DNA of 60,165 nucleotides from a candidate division FCPU426 bacterium (GTDB taxonomy: Bacteria; Oederibacteriota; JAAXVQ01; JAUVAV01), in the NCBI GenBank assembly GCA_030591525.1, contig JAUVAV010000017.1:1-60165 (forward strand). Reading direction: 5' to 3'. This document shows, one piece after another, positions 25,148-33,482 of this stretch. A model generated the notes under the pieces. It was not told the origin of the DNA, did no database searches, and saw nothing but the letters and a program-made list of their open reading frames with translations. Each line of letters begins with the position of its first letter. Within the stretch, counting starts at the first letter, position 1. Position numbers and translations under genes: made by a program.

Positions 25148-25308
25148 GCGCGGGAGCCTCCGGGGCGAAAATAAACTTCTTATATCTTTGCAAAAACCTG
25201 GGTTGGTTGCAAGCGGAAACTTAATTTAATTTTTTAGTACCCGAAAGTAAGTAAATATACTAATATATTCCCGCTGAACTGTATTCCAACCGAAGGAAGC
25301 TTTTTATC

Positions 25309-25896
25309 ATGGGAACGCATCATTCGCTTTTTGAACAACCGGATTCGGGGCCGCCCCGTATGGTGGTTATCGCCATCAGCCTGCTGGCATTGTTGTTTTT
25401 AAGCGGAGCGGTTTATTTGCTTATCTCCGGCCCTTTTGCCAGGATCGAGGTTATGGAAGCTCGCGAGCTTTCTGAAAGTACAGTAGCGGTAATGGAATAC
25501 GAGGGGGCGCTTCCGGGAATAGAGAAAGCCCGGCGCCAGGTAGCCCGGGAATTGGAGCAGCGGGGCCTTTCCGGCGGGCAGCCCTTCACAATTTTTTATA
25601 CCAGTCCCTTTAAAATGCGGCCGATTGCCGTGAAATGCCAGGTTGGTTATATGCTGCCTTTGGGCTATAATATCGGCGGGTTGTCCGAGCCGGTGCAGAT
25701 GGTGAAGATAAAACCGGGCCGCCGCGTGATAGTGCGGGTACGGGGAAAAGGTAATTTTACCGGCAGTAAAGCCTACCGTGCGGCGGAAAAACAATTAAGC
25801 AAGCATGGACTTCGTCCCGGGAGCGGTAAGCGATTTGAGCTAAAAATCCGCCAGGACAATAAAAAAAATGTGGAACATTGGATCCCCGTACAATAG
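25309..25896 (+). CDS. Membrane-anchored GyrI-like domain protein
   Basis: A 195-residue protein with a single transmembrane helix (about 18-41) followed by a GyrI/SOUL-like small-molecule-binding fold. EARELSESTVAVMEYEGALP is the typical first strand and helix of the GyrI fold, with a second half MVKIKPGRRVIVRVRGKGNF. The domain would face the periplasm. GyrI-like domains bind hydrophobic or cationic ligands in transcription factors; free-standing anchored forms are of unknown role. A second, soluble GyrI-like protein is encoded at 44918. Confidence 0.65.
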   Translation: MGTHHSLFEQPDSGPPRMVVIAISLLALLFLSGAVYLLISGPFARIEVMEARELSESTVAVMEYEGALPGIEKARRQVARELEQRGLSGGQPFTIFYTSPFKMRPIAVKCQVGYMLPLGYNIGGLSEPVQMVKIKPGRRVIVRVRGKGNFTGSKAYRAAEKQLSKHGLRPGSGKRFELKIRQDNKKNVEHWIPVQ

Positions 25897-25910
25897 GTGT
25901 CTGTTACGAA

Positions 25911-26072
25911 TTAGTTTCTGTTGCGGAAAGGTTGTTTTAGGAGCTTGAGCATTTAGTCGGTTTTTTGAGAGTAGATAGTAGAAAGTAGACCGCATTTGAG
26001 ATATTTTATCTAATTTCTACTATCGAATCTCAAATGCTCTGGAGCCTGAGCAACTAAATGCTCAGGCTCCTA
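25911..26072. repeat. Composite repeat: MITE end plus full TAGGAGCC element (reverse orientation)
   Basis: Bases 25911-25932 match the terminal repeat of the 9057 element (GAATTAGTTTCTGTTGCGG). Bases 25938-26072 are a TAGGAGCC element on the minus strand: an arm hairpin (GGAGCCTGAGCA / TGCTCAGGCTCC at 26041-26070), two interleaved 11-bp stems, and a third arm copy at 25938-25957. Stem 1 is GCATTTGAGAT (25992-26002) with ATCTCAAATGC (26027-26037). Stem 2 is GATAGTAGAAA (25974-25984) with TTTCTACTATC (26014-26024). Confidence 0.75.
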
Positions 26073-26100
26073 GAACCCCTGACTGGAGGTTTTTAATCTC

Positions 26101-27006
26101 ATGAAAATCGCTGACACCGTACTTGACCTAATCGGCCATACTCCCATGGTTCGTTTAAACCGGATCACCGGAGCTGCGGAGATCCTGGTTAAATTGGAGT
26201 ATTTTAATCCCTGTGCCAGTATTAAAGACCGTATTGCCCTGGCCATGATCGAGGCGGCCGAGCAGAGCGGGGAATTGCAACCCGGAGGAACGGTGATTGA
26301 ATCCACCAGCGGGAATACCGGCATCGGGCTGGCCATGGTTTGCGCTGTAAAAGGATACCGCCTGATTCTAACCATGCCGGACAACATGAGTATGGAGCGC
26401 CGCCGGATATTAAGCGTTTTAGGCGCGGAACTGGTTTTAACGCATGGGACCGAGGGGATGACAGGCGCGATCAAGAAGGCCGAACAGTTGGCAGCTGAGA
26501 CTGTGAAATCCTACCAACCCCGGCAATTTAAAAATCCTGTCAATCCGGAGATCCACAGAAAGACCACTGCCGAGGAAATTTGGGAGGACGCCGGCGGAAA
26601 AATTGACATGCTAGTTGTGGGGGTAGGTACGGGCGGGACCTTGACCGGAGTGGCCGAGGTATTGAAACAACGCCATCCGGCTTTGAAAACCGTAGCCGTC
26701 GAACCGGCGGCTTCTCCGGTTTTATCAGATGGGAAGCCCGGGCCGCATAAGATTCAGGGGATCGGCGGCGGTTTTATTCCGGAAATCCTGAATCGTAATA
26801 TTATAGACGAGGTACTTACAGTTACTGACCGGGAGGCTGAGATCATGGCCGGGCGCTTAGCCAGGGAAGAAGGTATCCTGGCAGGGATTTCTTCCGGGGC
26901 TAATGTACAGGCCGCCCTGCTCCTGGCACAGCGGCCGGAGAATAAAGCGTTGCGCATAGTGACTTTTGCCCCGGATACCGGGGAACGGTATTTAATGCGC
27001 AGTTAA
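26101..27006 (+). CDS. cysK: Cysteine synthase (O-acetylserine sulfhydrylase)
   Basis: A 301-residue PLP enzyme of fold type II that makes cysteine from O-acetylserine and sulfide in the cytoplasm. It has SIKDR with the Schiff-base Lys42, the substrate loop STSGNTG at 68-74 and the phosphate-binding loop VGTGGTLTG near 177-185. The usual GGSVKDR is CASIKDR here, a modest variation. GGAGG lies 5' of the ATG. It is followed after 13 bases by metY, so the pair forms a sulfide-assimilation operon. Confidence 0.92.
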   Translation: MKIADTVLDLIGHTPMVRLNRITGAAEILVKLEYFNPCASIKDRIALAMIEAAEQSGELQPGGTVIESTSGNTGIGLAMVCAVKGYRLILTMPDNMSMERRRILSVLGAELVLTHGTEGMTGAIKKAEQLAAETVKSYQPRQFKNPVNPEIHRKTTAEEIWEDAGGKIDMLVVGVGTGGTLTGVAEVLKQRHPALKTVAVEPAASPVLSDGKPGPHKIQGIGGGFIPEILNRNIIDEVLTVTDREAEIMAGRLAREEGILAGISSGANVQAALLLAQRPENKALRIVTFAPDTGERYLMRS

Positions 27007-27019
27007 AAGGAGAAAAAAC

Positions 27020-28306
27020 ATGCCCAAGTCCAATTATCGTTTTGAAACTTTAGCTCTGCATGCCGGTCAGGAACCGGATCCAACTACCCTGGCCCGGGCG
27101 GTGCCCATATACCGGAGCAGCAGTTATGTATTCCGCAGTTCCAAGCATGCGGCAAATCTTTTTAATTTAAAGGAAAAGGGGAATATCTATACCCGCATAG
27201 GCAATCCCACCCAGGAGGTTTTAGAGAAAAGAGTAGCGGCCTTGGAAGGGGGCGCAGCCGGCTTGGCTCATGCCTCAGGCACGGCAGTGATTTTCAATGC
27301 TATTATAAATATATGCAGCAATGGTGATGAGGTCGTATCAGCGAATAATCTTTACGGCGGAACTTACACTATGTTCGACTCCGTTCTCCCGCAATTCGGG
27401 ATTAAAGTTAAATTTGCCGACTTTAGCGAAGAAAAACATATCCGGAGCGCTATCACTGAAAAAACCCGGGCGATTTTTGTGGAGACCATCGGGAATCCGG
27501 TATTGGATGTGGCGGATCTGGACGCCATAGCTGAAGTTGCGCGTAGTGAACACCTGCCTTTAATCGTGGACTCGACTTTTACCACGCCTTATCTGCTTAA
27601 GCCGCTGGAACACGGCGCTGATATTGTTGTTCATTCACTGACCAAGTGGCTGGGCGGACATGGGACCAGTATCGGCGGAATAGTTGTCGATGCTGGAAAG
27701 TTTGATTGGACCGATAAAAAATTCAAATTATATAACGAACCCGACAAAAGTTACCATGGCCTGCGGTTTGCCCATGATTTGGGAGAACTGAATTCCCAGG
27801 CTTATATTACGCGGATGCGCCTGGTGCCTTTAAAAAATCTCGGGGCCTGCATCTCGCCGGATAATGCCTGGCAATTCCTGCAAGGGATTGAGACCTTGCC
27901 CTTGCGCATGTCAAGGCATTGCGCGAATGCTCAGGCTGTGGCGGAATACTTATCCCGCCATCCCAAGGTTGCCTGGGTCCGCTACCCGGGTCTGCCGGAT
28001 GATCCCGGCCACCAGGTTGCTTCCCGTTATTTGAAGGATGGATTTGGAGGCATGGTGGTATTTGGGATCCAGGGAGGAAAATCAGCCGGCCAGGCCTTTA
28101 TAGAGGCCTTGAATCTGTTTTCGCACCTGGCTAATGTAGGTGATGCCAAGAGCCTGGCGCTCCATCCGTCCTCGACTACGCATTTACAGCTGAGCGAGGA
28201 ACAACAGCGGGCCGGCGGGCTGACTCCGGATTTGGTGCGTTTATCCATCGGGATCGAGAATATAGATGATATACTGGAGGATATTGCGCAGGCTTTGAAG
28301 CAATAG
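27020..28306 (+). CDS. metY: O-acetylhomoserine sulfhydrylase (homocysteine synthase)
   Basis: A 428-residue PLP enzyme of the Cys/Met metabolism family that converts O-acetylhomoserine and sulfide to homocysteine (MET17/MetY type). FETLALHAGQEPDPTTLARA is the characteristic start, YTRIGNPTQEVLEKRVAALEGG follows, and VVHSLTKWLGGHGTSIGG carries the PLP Lys209. The length and the large insert before LGELNSQAYITR favour MetY over cystathionine synthases. AAAAGGAG precedes the ATG. With cysK it gives the cell direct sulfide incorporation into both sulfur amino acids. Confidence 0.92.
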   Translation: MPKSNYRFETLALHAGQEPDPTTLARAVPIYRSSSYVFRSSKHAANLFNLKEKGNIYTRIGNPTQEVLEKRVAALEGGAAGLAHASGTAVIFNAIINICSNGDEVVSANNLYGGTYTMFDSVLPQFGIKVKFADFSEEKHIRSAITEKTRAIFVETIGNPVLDVADLDAIAEVARSEHLPLIVDSTFTTPYLLKPLEHGADIVVHSLTKWLGGHGTSIGGIVVDAGKFDWTDKKFKLYNEPDKSYHGLRFAHDLGELNSQAYITRMRLVPLKNLGACISPDNAWQFLQGIETLPLRMSRHCANAQAVAEYLSRHPKVAWVRYPGLPDDPGHQVASRYLKDGFGGMVVFGIQGGKSAGQAFIEALNLFSHLANVGDAKSLALHPSSTTHLQLSEEQQRAGGLTPDLVRLSIGIENIDDILEDIAQALKQ

Positions 28307-28337
28307 CCTGGCAACATCTCAGTTATGGTTTGCACCT

Positions 28338-28488
28338 GTACCGGGGATGACTGCTTCTCCTTCGCCGCGCTAAAGGGCCATGGGGCAAGCGGGTGACTGA
28401 AATACCGGAAAATTTATGGCAGACCGGCAATTTGACTTCAATCCGCAAGACCCATTCTCCGCTGCGGATAAGCAGTCATCCCCGGTAC
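28338..28488. repeat. 151-bp element with 19-bp perfect inverted ends
   Basis: GTACCGGGGATGACTGCTT (28338-28356) and AAGCAGTCATCCCCGGTAC (28470-28488) are exact reverse complements. The interior has no gene. It fills most of the gap between metY and the PP-loop gene and could be a MITE or a cruciform-forming repeat. Confidence 0.75.
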
Positions 28489-28543
28489 GGATACCGTAGG
28501 CGCCATGCTTTTGCGTTCTACTATAAAAGGATAAGTTAAAAGC

Positions 28544-29536
28544 ATGAAAGCCATAGTACTTTATTCCGGCGGACTGGACAGCGTGCTGGCTCTGGGTTTA
28601 ATTCACCGGCTAGGGATCGAGGTGCAGCCTCTGCACTTAGCCCTGCCCTTTCAACCCTCTCCCCCAAAAAAGAGCGGTTCGACCATGGCGGAAAATCTTT
28701 TCCGGGAATTTGGTTTAAAGCTTAAAACCCTTGCGCTGGAAGAGGAATTTCTGAGGATGGTGGAACATCCGCGTTTTGGACGGGGCAAGCAGCTTAATCC
28801 CTGTATTGATTGCCGCGTTCTCATGCTGGAAACCTGCGGAGCTATGCTCCCGGAATTTAAAGCTGATTTTATCGTGACCGGTGAGGTTCTGGGACAGCGC
28901 CCCATGAGTCAGCATAGACAGGCCCTGGAACTGATTGACCGGAAATCCGGCTTGCAAGGACTTGTGCTGCGTCCGCTTTCTGCCCGCTGTCTGGAACCTA
29001 CCATTCCGGAGTTAAAAGGCTGGGTGTCCCGGGAAGCTCTTCTGGGGATTAGCGGACGGGGCCGGAAGGAGCAATTAGCTTTGGCCCGGGAATGGAATAT
29101 TCATGGTTTTGATGCTCCGGGGGGAGGGTGCCTGCTGACAGATGCGGGTTATGTCCGGAAATTGCGGAATTTGATGAAAGCGGATATGCTGAACATTTCC
29201 AACCTTCGTTGGATTCAGTACGGCCGCTATTTTAGCCTGGACCAGGAATGTAAAATGATGGTGGCGCGGAATGAGAGAGAGTGCGAGCTGCTGGCCGCGC
29301 AAGCACTGGACCAGGATATTCTGTTGAGACCGGAAAATACCAGCGGTCCCACGGCCCTGATACGCGGGGAGAGCAGGTCTGAACATCTTGATCTGGCCGC
29401 CGCTATTGTGGCCTATTATTGCCGCGCTGGCGCGCAGGCTGAAATATCAATCCGGCGGGTTTCAAGCCGGGAAGAGAAACGGGTTTTTCGCGAGCCGCTG
29501 CCCGAGTCCAGGCTCAGATCGATGTTGATAAGTTAA
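28544..29536 (+). CDS. PP-loop ATP pyrophosphatase, ThiI/MnmA-like thiolation protein
   Basis: A 330-residue cytoplasmic protein. The PP-loop motif YSGGLDS is at 7-13. GKQLNPCIDCRVLML (about 82-96) has a CxxC pair that could take a persulfide or hold a cluster, GEVLGQRPMSQH follows, and GGGCLLTD is another conserved segment. This resembles the thiouridylase-like branch of ThiI/MnmA found in anaerobes without THUMP or rhodanese domains. It probably adenylates a carbonyl for sulfur insertion into tRNA or a cofactor; the substrate is unknown. Its position behind cysK-metY and ahead of thi4 supports a sulfur-transfer role. Confidence 0.75.
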   Translation: MKAIVLYSGGLDSVLALGLIHRLGIEVQPLHLALPFQPSPPKKSGSTMAENLFREFGLKLKTLALEEEFLRMVEHPRFGRGKQLNPCIDCRVLMLETCGAMLPEFKADFIVTGEVLGQRPMSQHRQALELIDRKSGLQGLVLRPLSARCLEPTIPELKGWVSREALLGISGRGRKEQLALAREWNIHGFDAPGGGCLLTDAGYVRKLRNLMKADMLNISNLRWIQYGRYFSLDQECKMMVARNERECELLAAQALDQDILLRPENTSGPTALIRGESRSEHLDLAAAIVAYYCRAGAQAEISIRRVSSREEKRVFREPLPESRLRSMLIS

Positions 29537-29639
29537 GGCGAAGTCTTCTTCACCTCTTGTGGTAATATATTAGTCTGATGGATGTCATAACGAACTGTTA
29601 TTACATCACTTACATAGTACGAATTTTCGGATTTTAAGC

Positions 29640-29668
29640 TTGTTTTTGCTTAAAAAATAGTGTATAAG
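29640..29668 (+). promoter_or_regulatory. Probable sigma-70-type promoter for the PilZ gene
   Basis: TTGTTT (29640-29645) and TATAAG (29663-29668) are separated by 17 bases in AT-rich DNA, 38 bases upstream of the PilZ start. The surrounding 29537-29706 gap holds nothing else recognisable. Confidence 0.45.
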
Positions 29669-29706
29669 GTAATTGTAATCCAGGTTGGGGTTGGGAGGAA
29701 GATACA

Positions 29707-30147
29707 ATGATCAGGACTAATGAAACCGGAAGTGAACGCCGAAATTATCCCCGCTTACCGCTTAAACTGAGATTACAATATAACTCTATACAGAAAGGGA
29801 ATATTTCTTCATTAGTCGAGACCCAGTCTGAGGATTTAGGAACCGGTGGTCTTACCATGCCGAGCAAAGAGAGGATGAAAACCGGACAGGTACTGATGGT
29901 TACTCTCTTGCTGCCGCCCCGCCGCAAGAATAAAAACCCCGGACCAGCCGGGTCCCCGGGTACTTTGCAGGCAAAGGAACTGCCAGTGGCTGTCCTCTCA
30001 CGCGTAGCCTGGTGCCGATATTTACTCCAAAAGGAATACCAGCTGGGAGTCCAGTTTCTCGCCCTTACGTTTGCTAATCGGCAATCATTAAAAGAGTTTT
30101 TCACGGATAATAATCTGGACTGGAAAAATTCCCCCCTGATTAATTAA
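29707..30147 (+). CDS. PilZ domain protein (c-di-GMP receptor type)
   Basis: A 146-residue protein with a single PilZ domain. The RxxxR motif is R12-R16 (ERRNYPR), followed by PLKLRLQY. The second motif (D/N)xSxxG appears as DLGTGG at 43-48, with Ser replaced by Gly. The rest follows the PilZ barrel: GQVLMVTLLLPP, AVLSRVAWCR, YQLGVQFLAL. PilZ proteins bind c-di-GMP and control motility, secretion or exopolysaccharide; the changed second motif may weaken binding. A chemoreceptor is encoded at 47.6 kb. GGGAGGAAG precedes the ATG. Confidence 0.82.
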   Translation: MIRTNETGSERRNYPRLPLKLRLQYNSIQKGNISSLVETQSEDLGTGGLTMPSKERMKTGQVLMVTLLLPPRRKNKNPGPAGSPGTLQAKELPVAVLSRVAWCRYLLQKEYQLGVQFLALTFANRQSLKEFFTDNNLDWKNSPLIN

Positions 30148-30199
30148 AGCAAGAATTTTGTATTCATAAAAAACAAGGAGCATCTGCAATTAGTCTGAT

Positions 30200-30256
30200 T
30201 TTCAGTTTGTCATTCCGGCGAAAGCCGGGAGTCAGATTAATTTGGACAGTAATGAG
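30200..30256. repeat. GTCATTCCGGCGAAAGCCGG repeat, copy 1
   Basis: It contains GTCATTCCGGCGAAAGCCGG and then GATTAATTTGGACAGTAATGA, nearly repeated at 43878-43925 (GATTAATTTGGGCAGTAATGA). It runs up to the DUF89 start and may supply part of its leader. Confidence 0.7.
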
Positions 30257-30265
30257 GATGGTGTG

Positions 30266-31159
30266 ATGAAAACTTATTTTGAATGTATATCATGTTTTGT
30301 TCGTCAGACCCTCGATGCCGTTCGTTTGGTAACTGAGGATGAGGCGATGCAAGAACACGTGCTCCGGCAGGCTTTGCATGAATTCAGTAAGATGGACTTG
30401 CGGCAATCGCCTCCGGTCATGGGACAGCGTATTCATCGCCTGATCAGAAAGTTGACAAGCCAAAAGGACCCTTACCGCGGGATCAAAGACCGTTTCAATG
30501 CTTTGGCCTTGGAGCTCTATCCCCAGCTTAAACAAACAGTGGAAGCGTCATCCCGGCCGCGGGAGACAGCCATGCGTTTGGCTATAGCCGGCAATATTAT
30601 AGACTTCGGCGTAAACAGCCAGATTGACAGCGGGCATGTACATGAGGCGATTGAACATGCTTTGACAACACCCTTGGAGGGTGAAGTGGAGGCTTTTTAT
30701 GAGGCTGTTTCGCAGGCTTCCAGTATCCTCTATGTGGCGGATAACGCCGGCGAGATAGTATTTGATAAATTATTGCTGGAACAAATGCCCCGGGAGAAGG
30801 TGATAGTCAGCGTCAAGGGCTTTCCGATTATTAACGATGCCACCATGATTGATGTCAGGGATACCGGTCTTGACCAGTTGGTTAAAGTAATTGATAATGG
30901 TTCTGATGCGCCGGGAACCATTCTGGAGGAGTGTCATGAGGAATTCCGGCGGCATTTCAATGAGACGGAGTTGATCATTGCCAAGGGACAGGGAAATTAC
31001 GAGACTCTGAGCGAAACGGAAAAGGATATCTTCTTTCTGCTTAAAGCCAAATGTCCGGTAGTGGCCAAACATCTGGGGTGCCGGATCGGCAGCCTGGTTC
31101 TGAGAAGATCGGACCGGGTGCGTACCTCGGCCGGCATTTACCACGAGGGCCCGGCGTAG
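30266..31159 (+). CDS. DUF89/ARMT1-like metal-dependent phosphatase
   Basis: A 297-residue protein of the DUF89 (damage-control phosphatase) family. CISCFVRQTLDA at 7-18 gives the N-terminal CxxC pair typical of prokaryotic members. YVADNAGEIVFDKLLLE near 158-174 is the hallmark DNAGE motif with metal-binding Asp and Asn, and GQGNYETL near 239-246 is the third motif. Family members hydrolyse damaged sugar phosphates or nucleotide by-products with divalent metals. I prefer ATG 30266 because the family begins at this MKTYFEC; the frame extends back to TTG 30242 within repeat DNA. The TAG stop lies in a GTAGGGG palindrome. Confidence 0.85.
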   Translation: MKTYFECISCFVRQTLDAVRLVTEDEAMQEHVLRQALHEFSKMDLRQSPPVMGQRIHRLIRKLTSQKDPYRGIKDRFNALALELYPQLKQTVEASSRPRETAMRLAIAGNIIDFGVNSQIDSGHVHEAIEHALTTPLEGEVEAFYEAVSQASSILYVADNAGEIVFDKLLLEQMPREKVIVSVKGFPIINDATMIDVRDTGLDQLVKVIDNGSDAPGTILEECHEEFRRHFNETELIIAKGQGNYETLSETEKDIFFLLKAKCPVVAKHLGCRIGSLVLRRSDRVRTSAGIYHEGPA

Positions 31160-31183
31160 GGGCACGGCGCGCCGTGCCTCTGC
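31156..31183. repeat. GTAGGGGC palindrome overlapping the DUF89 stop codon
   Basis: GGCACGGCG and CGCCGTGCC (31161-31178) form a perfect stem preceded by GTAGG. The stop codon TAG of the preceding gene is bases 31157-31159 of this element. Confidence 0.7.
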
Positions 31184-31231
31184 CAGGACTTCTGACGAAC
31201 ACCTAATATCTTACGGAGAACAGAACTTACC

Positions 31232-32080
31232 TTGAATAAAACTATTCGTATTACTACTCTGGTAGAGAACGTTTCCCCAGATCCCCGGCTGGAGGCTGAA
31301 CATGGCTTGGCCTTCTGGATTGAAACCGGGTCGGGAAACGTGCTTTTTGATACCGGACAAGGCAAAGCTCTTTTCAGTAATGCCCGGAGTCTGGGGATAA
31401 ATCTCGAGCAGACAGCAGCAGTTGTTCTGAGCCATGGGCATTATGACCATACCGGGGGTCTTGAAAAATTATTGCAAGCCGCCCATAGAGTCAAGGTATA
31501 TGCCCATCCGGCCGCTTTTCGGCCTAAAACCGCCCGCATGGGAGCCGGCCGATTTCATAGTATTGGGATGCCTTTTTTAAACCCGGAAGCTATCCGGAAG
31601 CAAGCGGAAGAATTAATCTGGACAGAACAGGCTTCAGAGATTGGACACGGATTGCGGGTTACCGGAACGATTCCCCGGGTGACGGAGTTTGAAAACCACC
31701 CGGATGATCGGTTTTTTCTTGATGCCGAAGGCCGGCAGCCCGATAGCATGATGGATGACCAGGCCTTATTCTTCGAAGCCTCCCGGGGAGTGGTAGTGCT
31801 GCTGGGATGTGCGCATGCCGGTGTGATCAATACACTTAAATATATCTCGCAATTGACACGGCATAAGCCGATTTACACGGTAATGGGCGGGATGCACCTG
31901 GGAAATGCCGCTCCCGGACGTATCAAGAGTACGATTGGAGCTTTGCGCGATTTTAAAATTGAACGTCTGGGACCGGCCCATTGTACCGGCAGGGAAGCCA
32001 CGCTGGAATTTTTCGCCGCCTTTCCGGAAAAGTGTTTTAACTGTTCAGTGGGGACAGTGACGGAATTCGAAGTTAATTAA
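31232..32080 (+). CDS. MBL-fold metallohydrolase, MptA/dihydropterin-synthase-like branch
   Basis: A 282-residue metallo-beta-lactamase-fold protein. SHGHYDHTGG carries HGHYDH at 68-73. GCAHAGVINTL near 191-201 has the third His, and a C-terminal GPAHCTGREA has the last. This branch includes proteins annotated as 7,8-dihydropterin-6-methyl-aminobenzene-phosphate synthase. In bacteria the substrate is unknown; many members work on phosphodiesters or thioesters. The start is TTG 31232 behind GGAGAAC, which fits the family N terminus (TIRITTLVEN). It is 17 bases ahead of thi4. Confidence 0.8.
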   Translation: MNKTIRITTLVENVSPDPRLEAEHGLAFWIETGSGNVLFDTGQGKALFSNARSLGINLEQTAAVVLSHGHYDHTGGLEKLLQAAHRVKVYAHPAAFRPKTARMGAGRFHSIGMPFLNPEAIRKQAEELIWTEQASEIGHGLRVTGTIPRVTEFENHPDDRFFLDAEGRQPDSMMDDQALFFEASRGVVVLLGCAHAGVINTLKYISQLTRHKPIYTVMGGMHLGNAAPGRIKSTIGALRDFKIERLGPAHCTGREATLEFFAAFPEKCFNCSVGTVTEFEVN

Positions 32081-32097
32081 TCTCAAGGAGTAATTAT

Positions 32098-32874
32098 ATG
32101 CCCGGTTTAGAAGAAACCGAAATATCCAAAGCCATTATTACCGCTTATCATGAAAAATTATTGGACCGGCTGCAAAACGACGTTATTATTGTCGGCGCCG
32201 GTCCGGCCGGTCTGATGGGAGGGATGCGGCTGGCCCGGCAAGGGATGAAAGTGACTATTATAGAGAAAAGATTATCCCCGGGCGGGGGCATCTGGGGAGG
32301 CGGGATGACCATGAATGAGGCCGTAATCCAGGATAAGGCTTTGCCGCTGCTGGATGAGATTGGCATAAGGCATAGGCCCAGCCCGGAAGGTTTGCATACC
32401 ACGGACGCTGTGGAGTTGGCATCCGGGCTTTGCTTCCGCGCCTTGCAGTCCGGAGTCGTTCTCTTCAATCTGATGACTGTAGAGGATGTTTGTGTGCATC
32501 AAAAACGCGTTACCGGCGTAGTGGTGAACCGTACGATGGTGGCCGGGGCCCTGCCGGTTGATCCGATTACGCTTAAGGCCAAAGCCGTGGTGGATGCTAC
32601 GGGTCATGAGGCCGTGGTAATTGAATCTCTTCGCAAGCGGCGTCTCCTGGCGGATATCAATGAATCGGTCGGGGAAGGGCCCATGGATGCCGGAGCCGGC
32701 GAGGATTTTGTGGCTGAGAGAGTTGCGGAAGTATTTCCCGGGCTCTGGGTTTCGGGCATGAGCGTCTGCGCCGCGTTGGGTGGTCCGCGCATGGGTCCGA
32801 TATTCGGCGGCATGCTGCTTTCCGGCGTCCGCATGGCTGAATTGGTCTCAGCTGCTGTGAGCAAGACGGTCTGA
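32098..32874 (+). CDS. thi4: Sulfide-dependent ADP-thiazole synthase (Thi4)
   Basis: A 258-residue FAD/NAD-binding-fold protein. The dinucleotide motif VGAGPAGL is at 32-39 with IIEKRLSPGGGIWGGGM, which is diagnostic for Thi4. DATGHEAVV has the conserved His near 170, and RMGPIFGGMLLSG ends the family core. Thi4 builds the thiazole of thiamine from NAD and glycine; the eukaryotic form donates sulfur from its own Cys and is suicidal, while archaeal and anaerobic bacterial forms use free sulfide. No Cys lies in the segment around His170, which favours the sulfide-using type. No TPP riboswitch was seen upstream, and no other thiamine gene is in the window. Confidence 0.88.
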   Translation: MPGLEETEISKAIITAYHEKLLDRLQNDVIIVGAGPAGLMGGMRLARQGMKVTIIEKRLSPGGGIWGGGMTMNEAVIQDKALPLLDEIGIRHRPSPEGLHTTDAVELASGLCFRALQSGVVLFNLMTVEDVCVHQKRVTGVVVNRTMVAGALPVDPITLKAKAVVDATGHEAVVIESLRKRRLLADINESVGEGPMDAGAGEDFVAERVAEVFPGLWVSGMSVCAALGGPRMGPIFGGMLLSGVRMAELVSAAVSKTV

Positions 32875-32891
32875 AAGGATTTAAGACTGAC

Positions 32892-33431
32892 ATGGCTAAA
32901 CTTTTTACTATCGGCCATTCGAATTTGAAATTCGATGCCTTTCTGGAAATTTTGCGAGAGGCCGGAATCCAGATCCTGGCGGATGTCCGCAGCCTGCCGC
33001 GTTCCAAACATGTTCCGCACTTCAACCGGAAGGAGCTGATAGAAGCTCTTCCGGCCCTGGGTATAACTTATCATCATATAAAAGAATTGGGAGGTTATGG
33101 CCGTGAATCTCTATTACGGTCTCCCAATACCGGATTGCCCTCGGCTTGGCAAGCTTATGCCGATTACATGCTGAGCGAGGATTTTGAACGCGGGATAAGG
33201 CAGATCCAGGCCCTGGCGTCCCTGGGTTTAGTGGCGCTATTTTGCGCCGAGGCGGATTGGGGAAAGTGTCACCGGCGTTTTATCGCCGATGCCTTGAAAG
33301 TGCGCGGCTACCAGGTTTTTCACCTGGATAGCGGGGGCCAAAGCTTTAAACATGAACTGCCGCCTCAGGTTGAGATCAAAAAGAAGCGGATTATTTATCC
33401 GGCCTTGGGAGAACAATTAAGTTTTTTCTGA
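32892..33431 (+). CDS. DUF488 family protein
   Basis: A 179-residue DUF488 protein. TIGHSNLKFDAFLEIL at the N terminus, LADVRSLPRSKHVPHFNR, YHHIKELGG and ALFCAEADWGKCHRRFIAD are all family hallmarks; the CAE...CHR segment places a Cys next to conserved Arg and His. The fold resembles a nucleotide or nucleic-acid-binding Rossmann variant. Function is not established. The start is ATG 32892, 17 bases after thi4, so it belongs to the same run of genes. Confidence 0.85.
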   Translation: MAKLFTIGHSNLKFDAFLEILREAGIQILADVRSLPRSKHVPHFNRKELIEALPALGITYHHIKELGGYGRESLLRSPNTGLPSAWQAYADYMLSEDFERGIRQIQALASLGLVALFCAEADWGKCHRRFIADALKVRGYQVFHLDSGGQSFKHELPPQVEIKKKRIIYPALGEQLSFF

Positions 33432-33482
33432 TGGGTCTGTAAAAAGTGGCGGGTATGGCAATCATCCGGTAGGAGCGATGAC

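Noticed and set aside
32081-32097. TPP riboswitch ahead of thi4
   Set aside because: The intergenic space is only 17 bases and no thi-box is present upstream.
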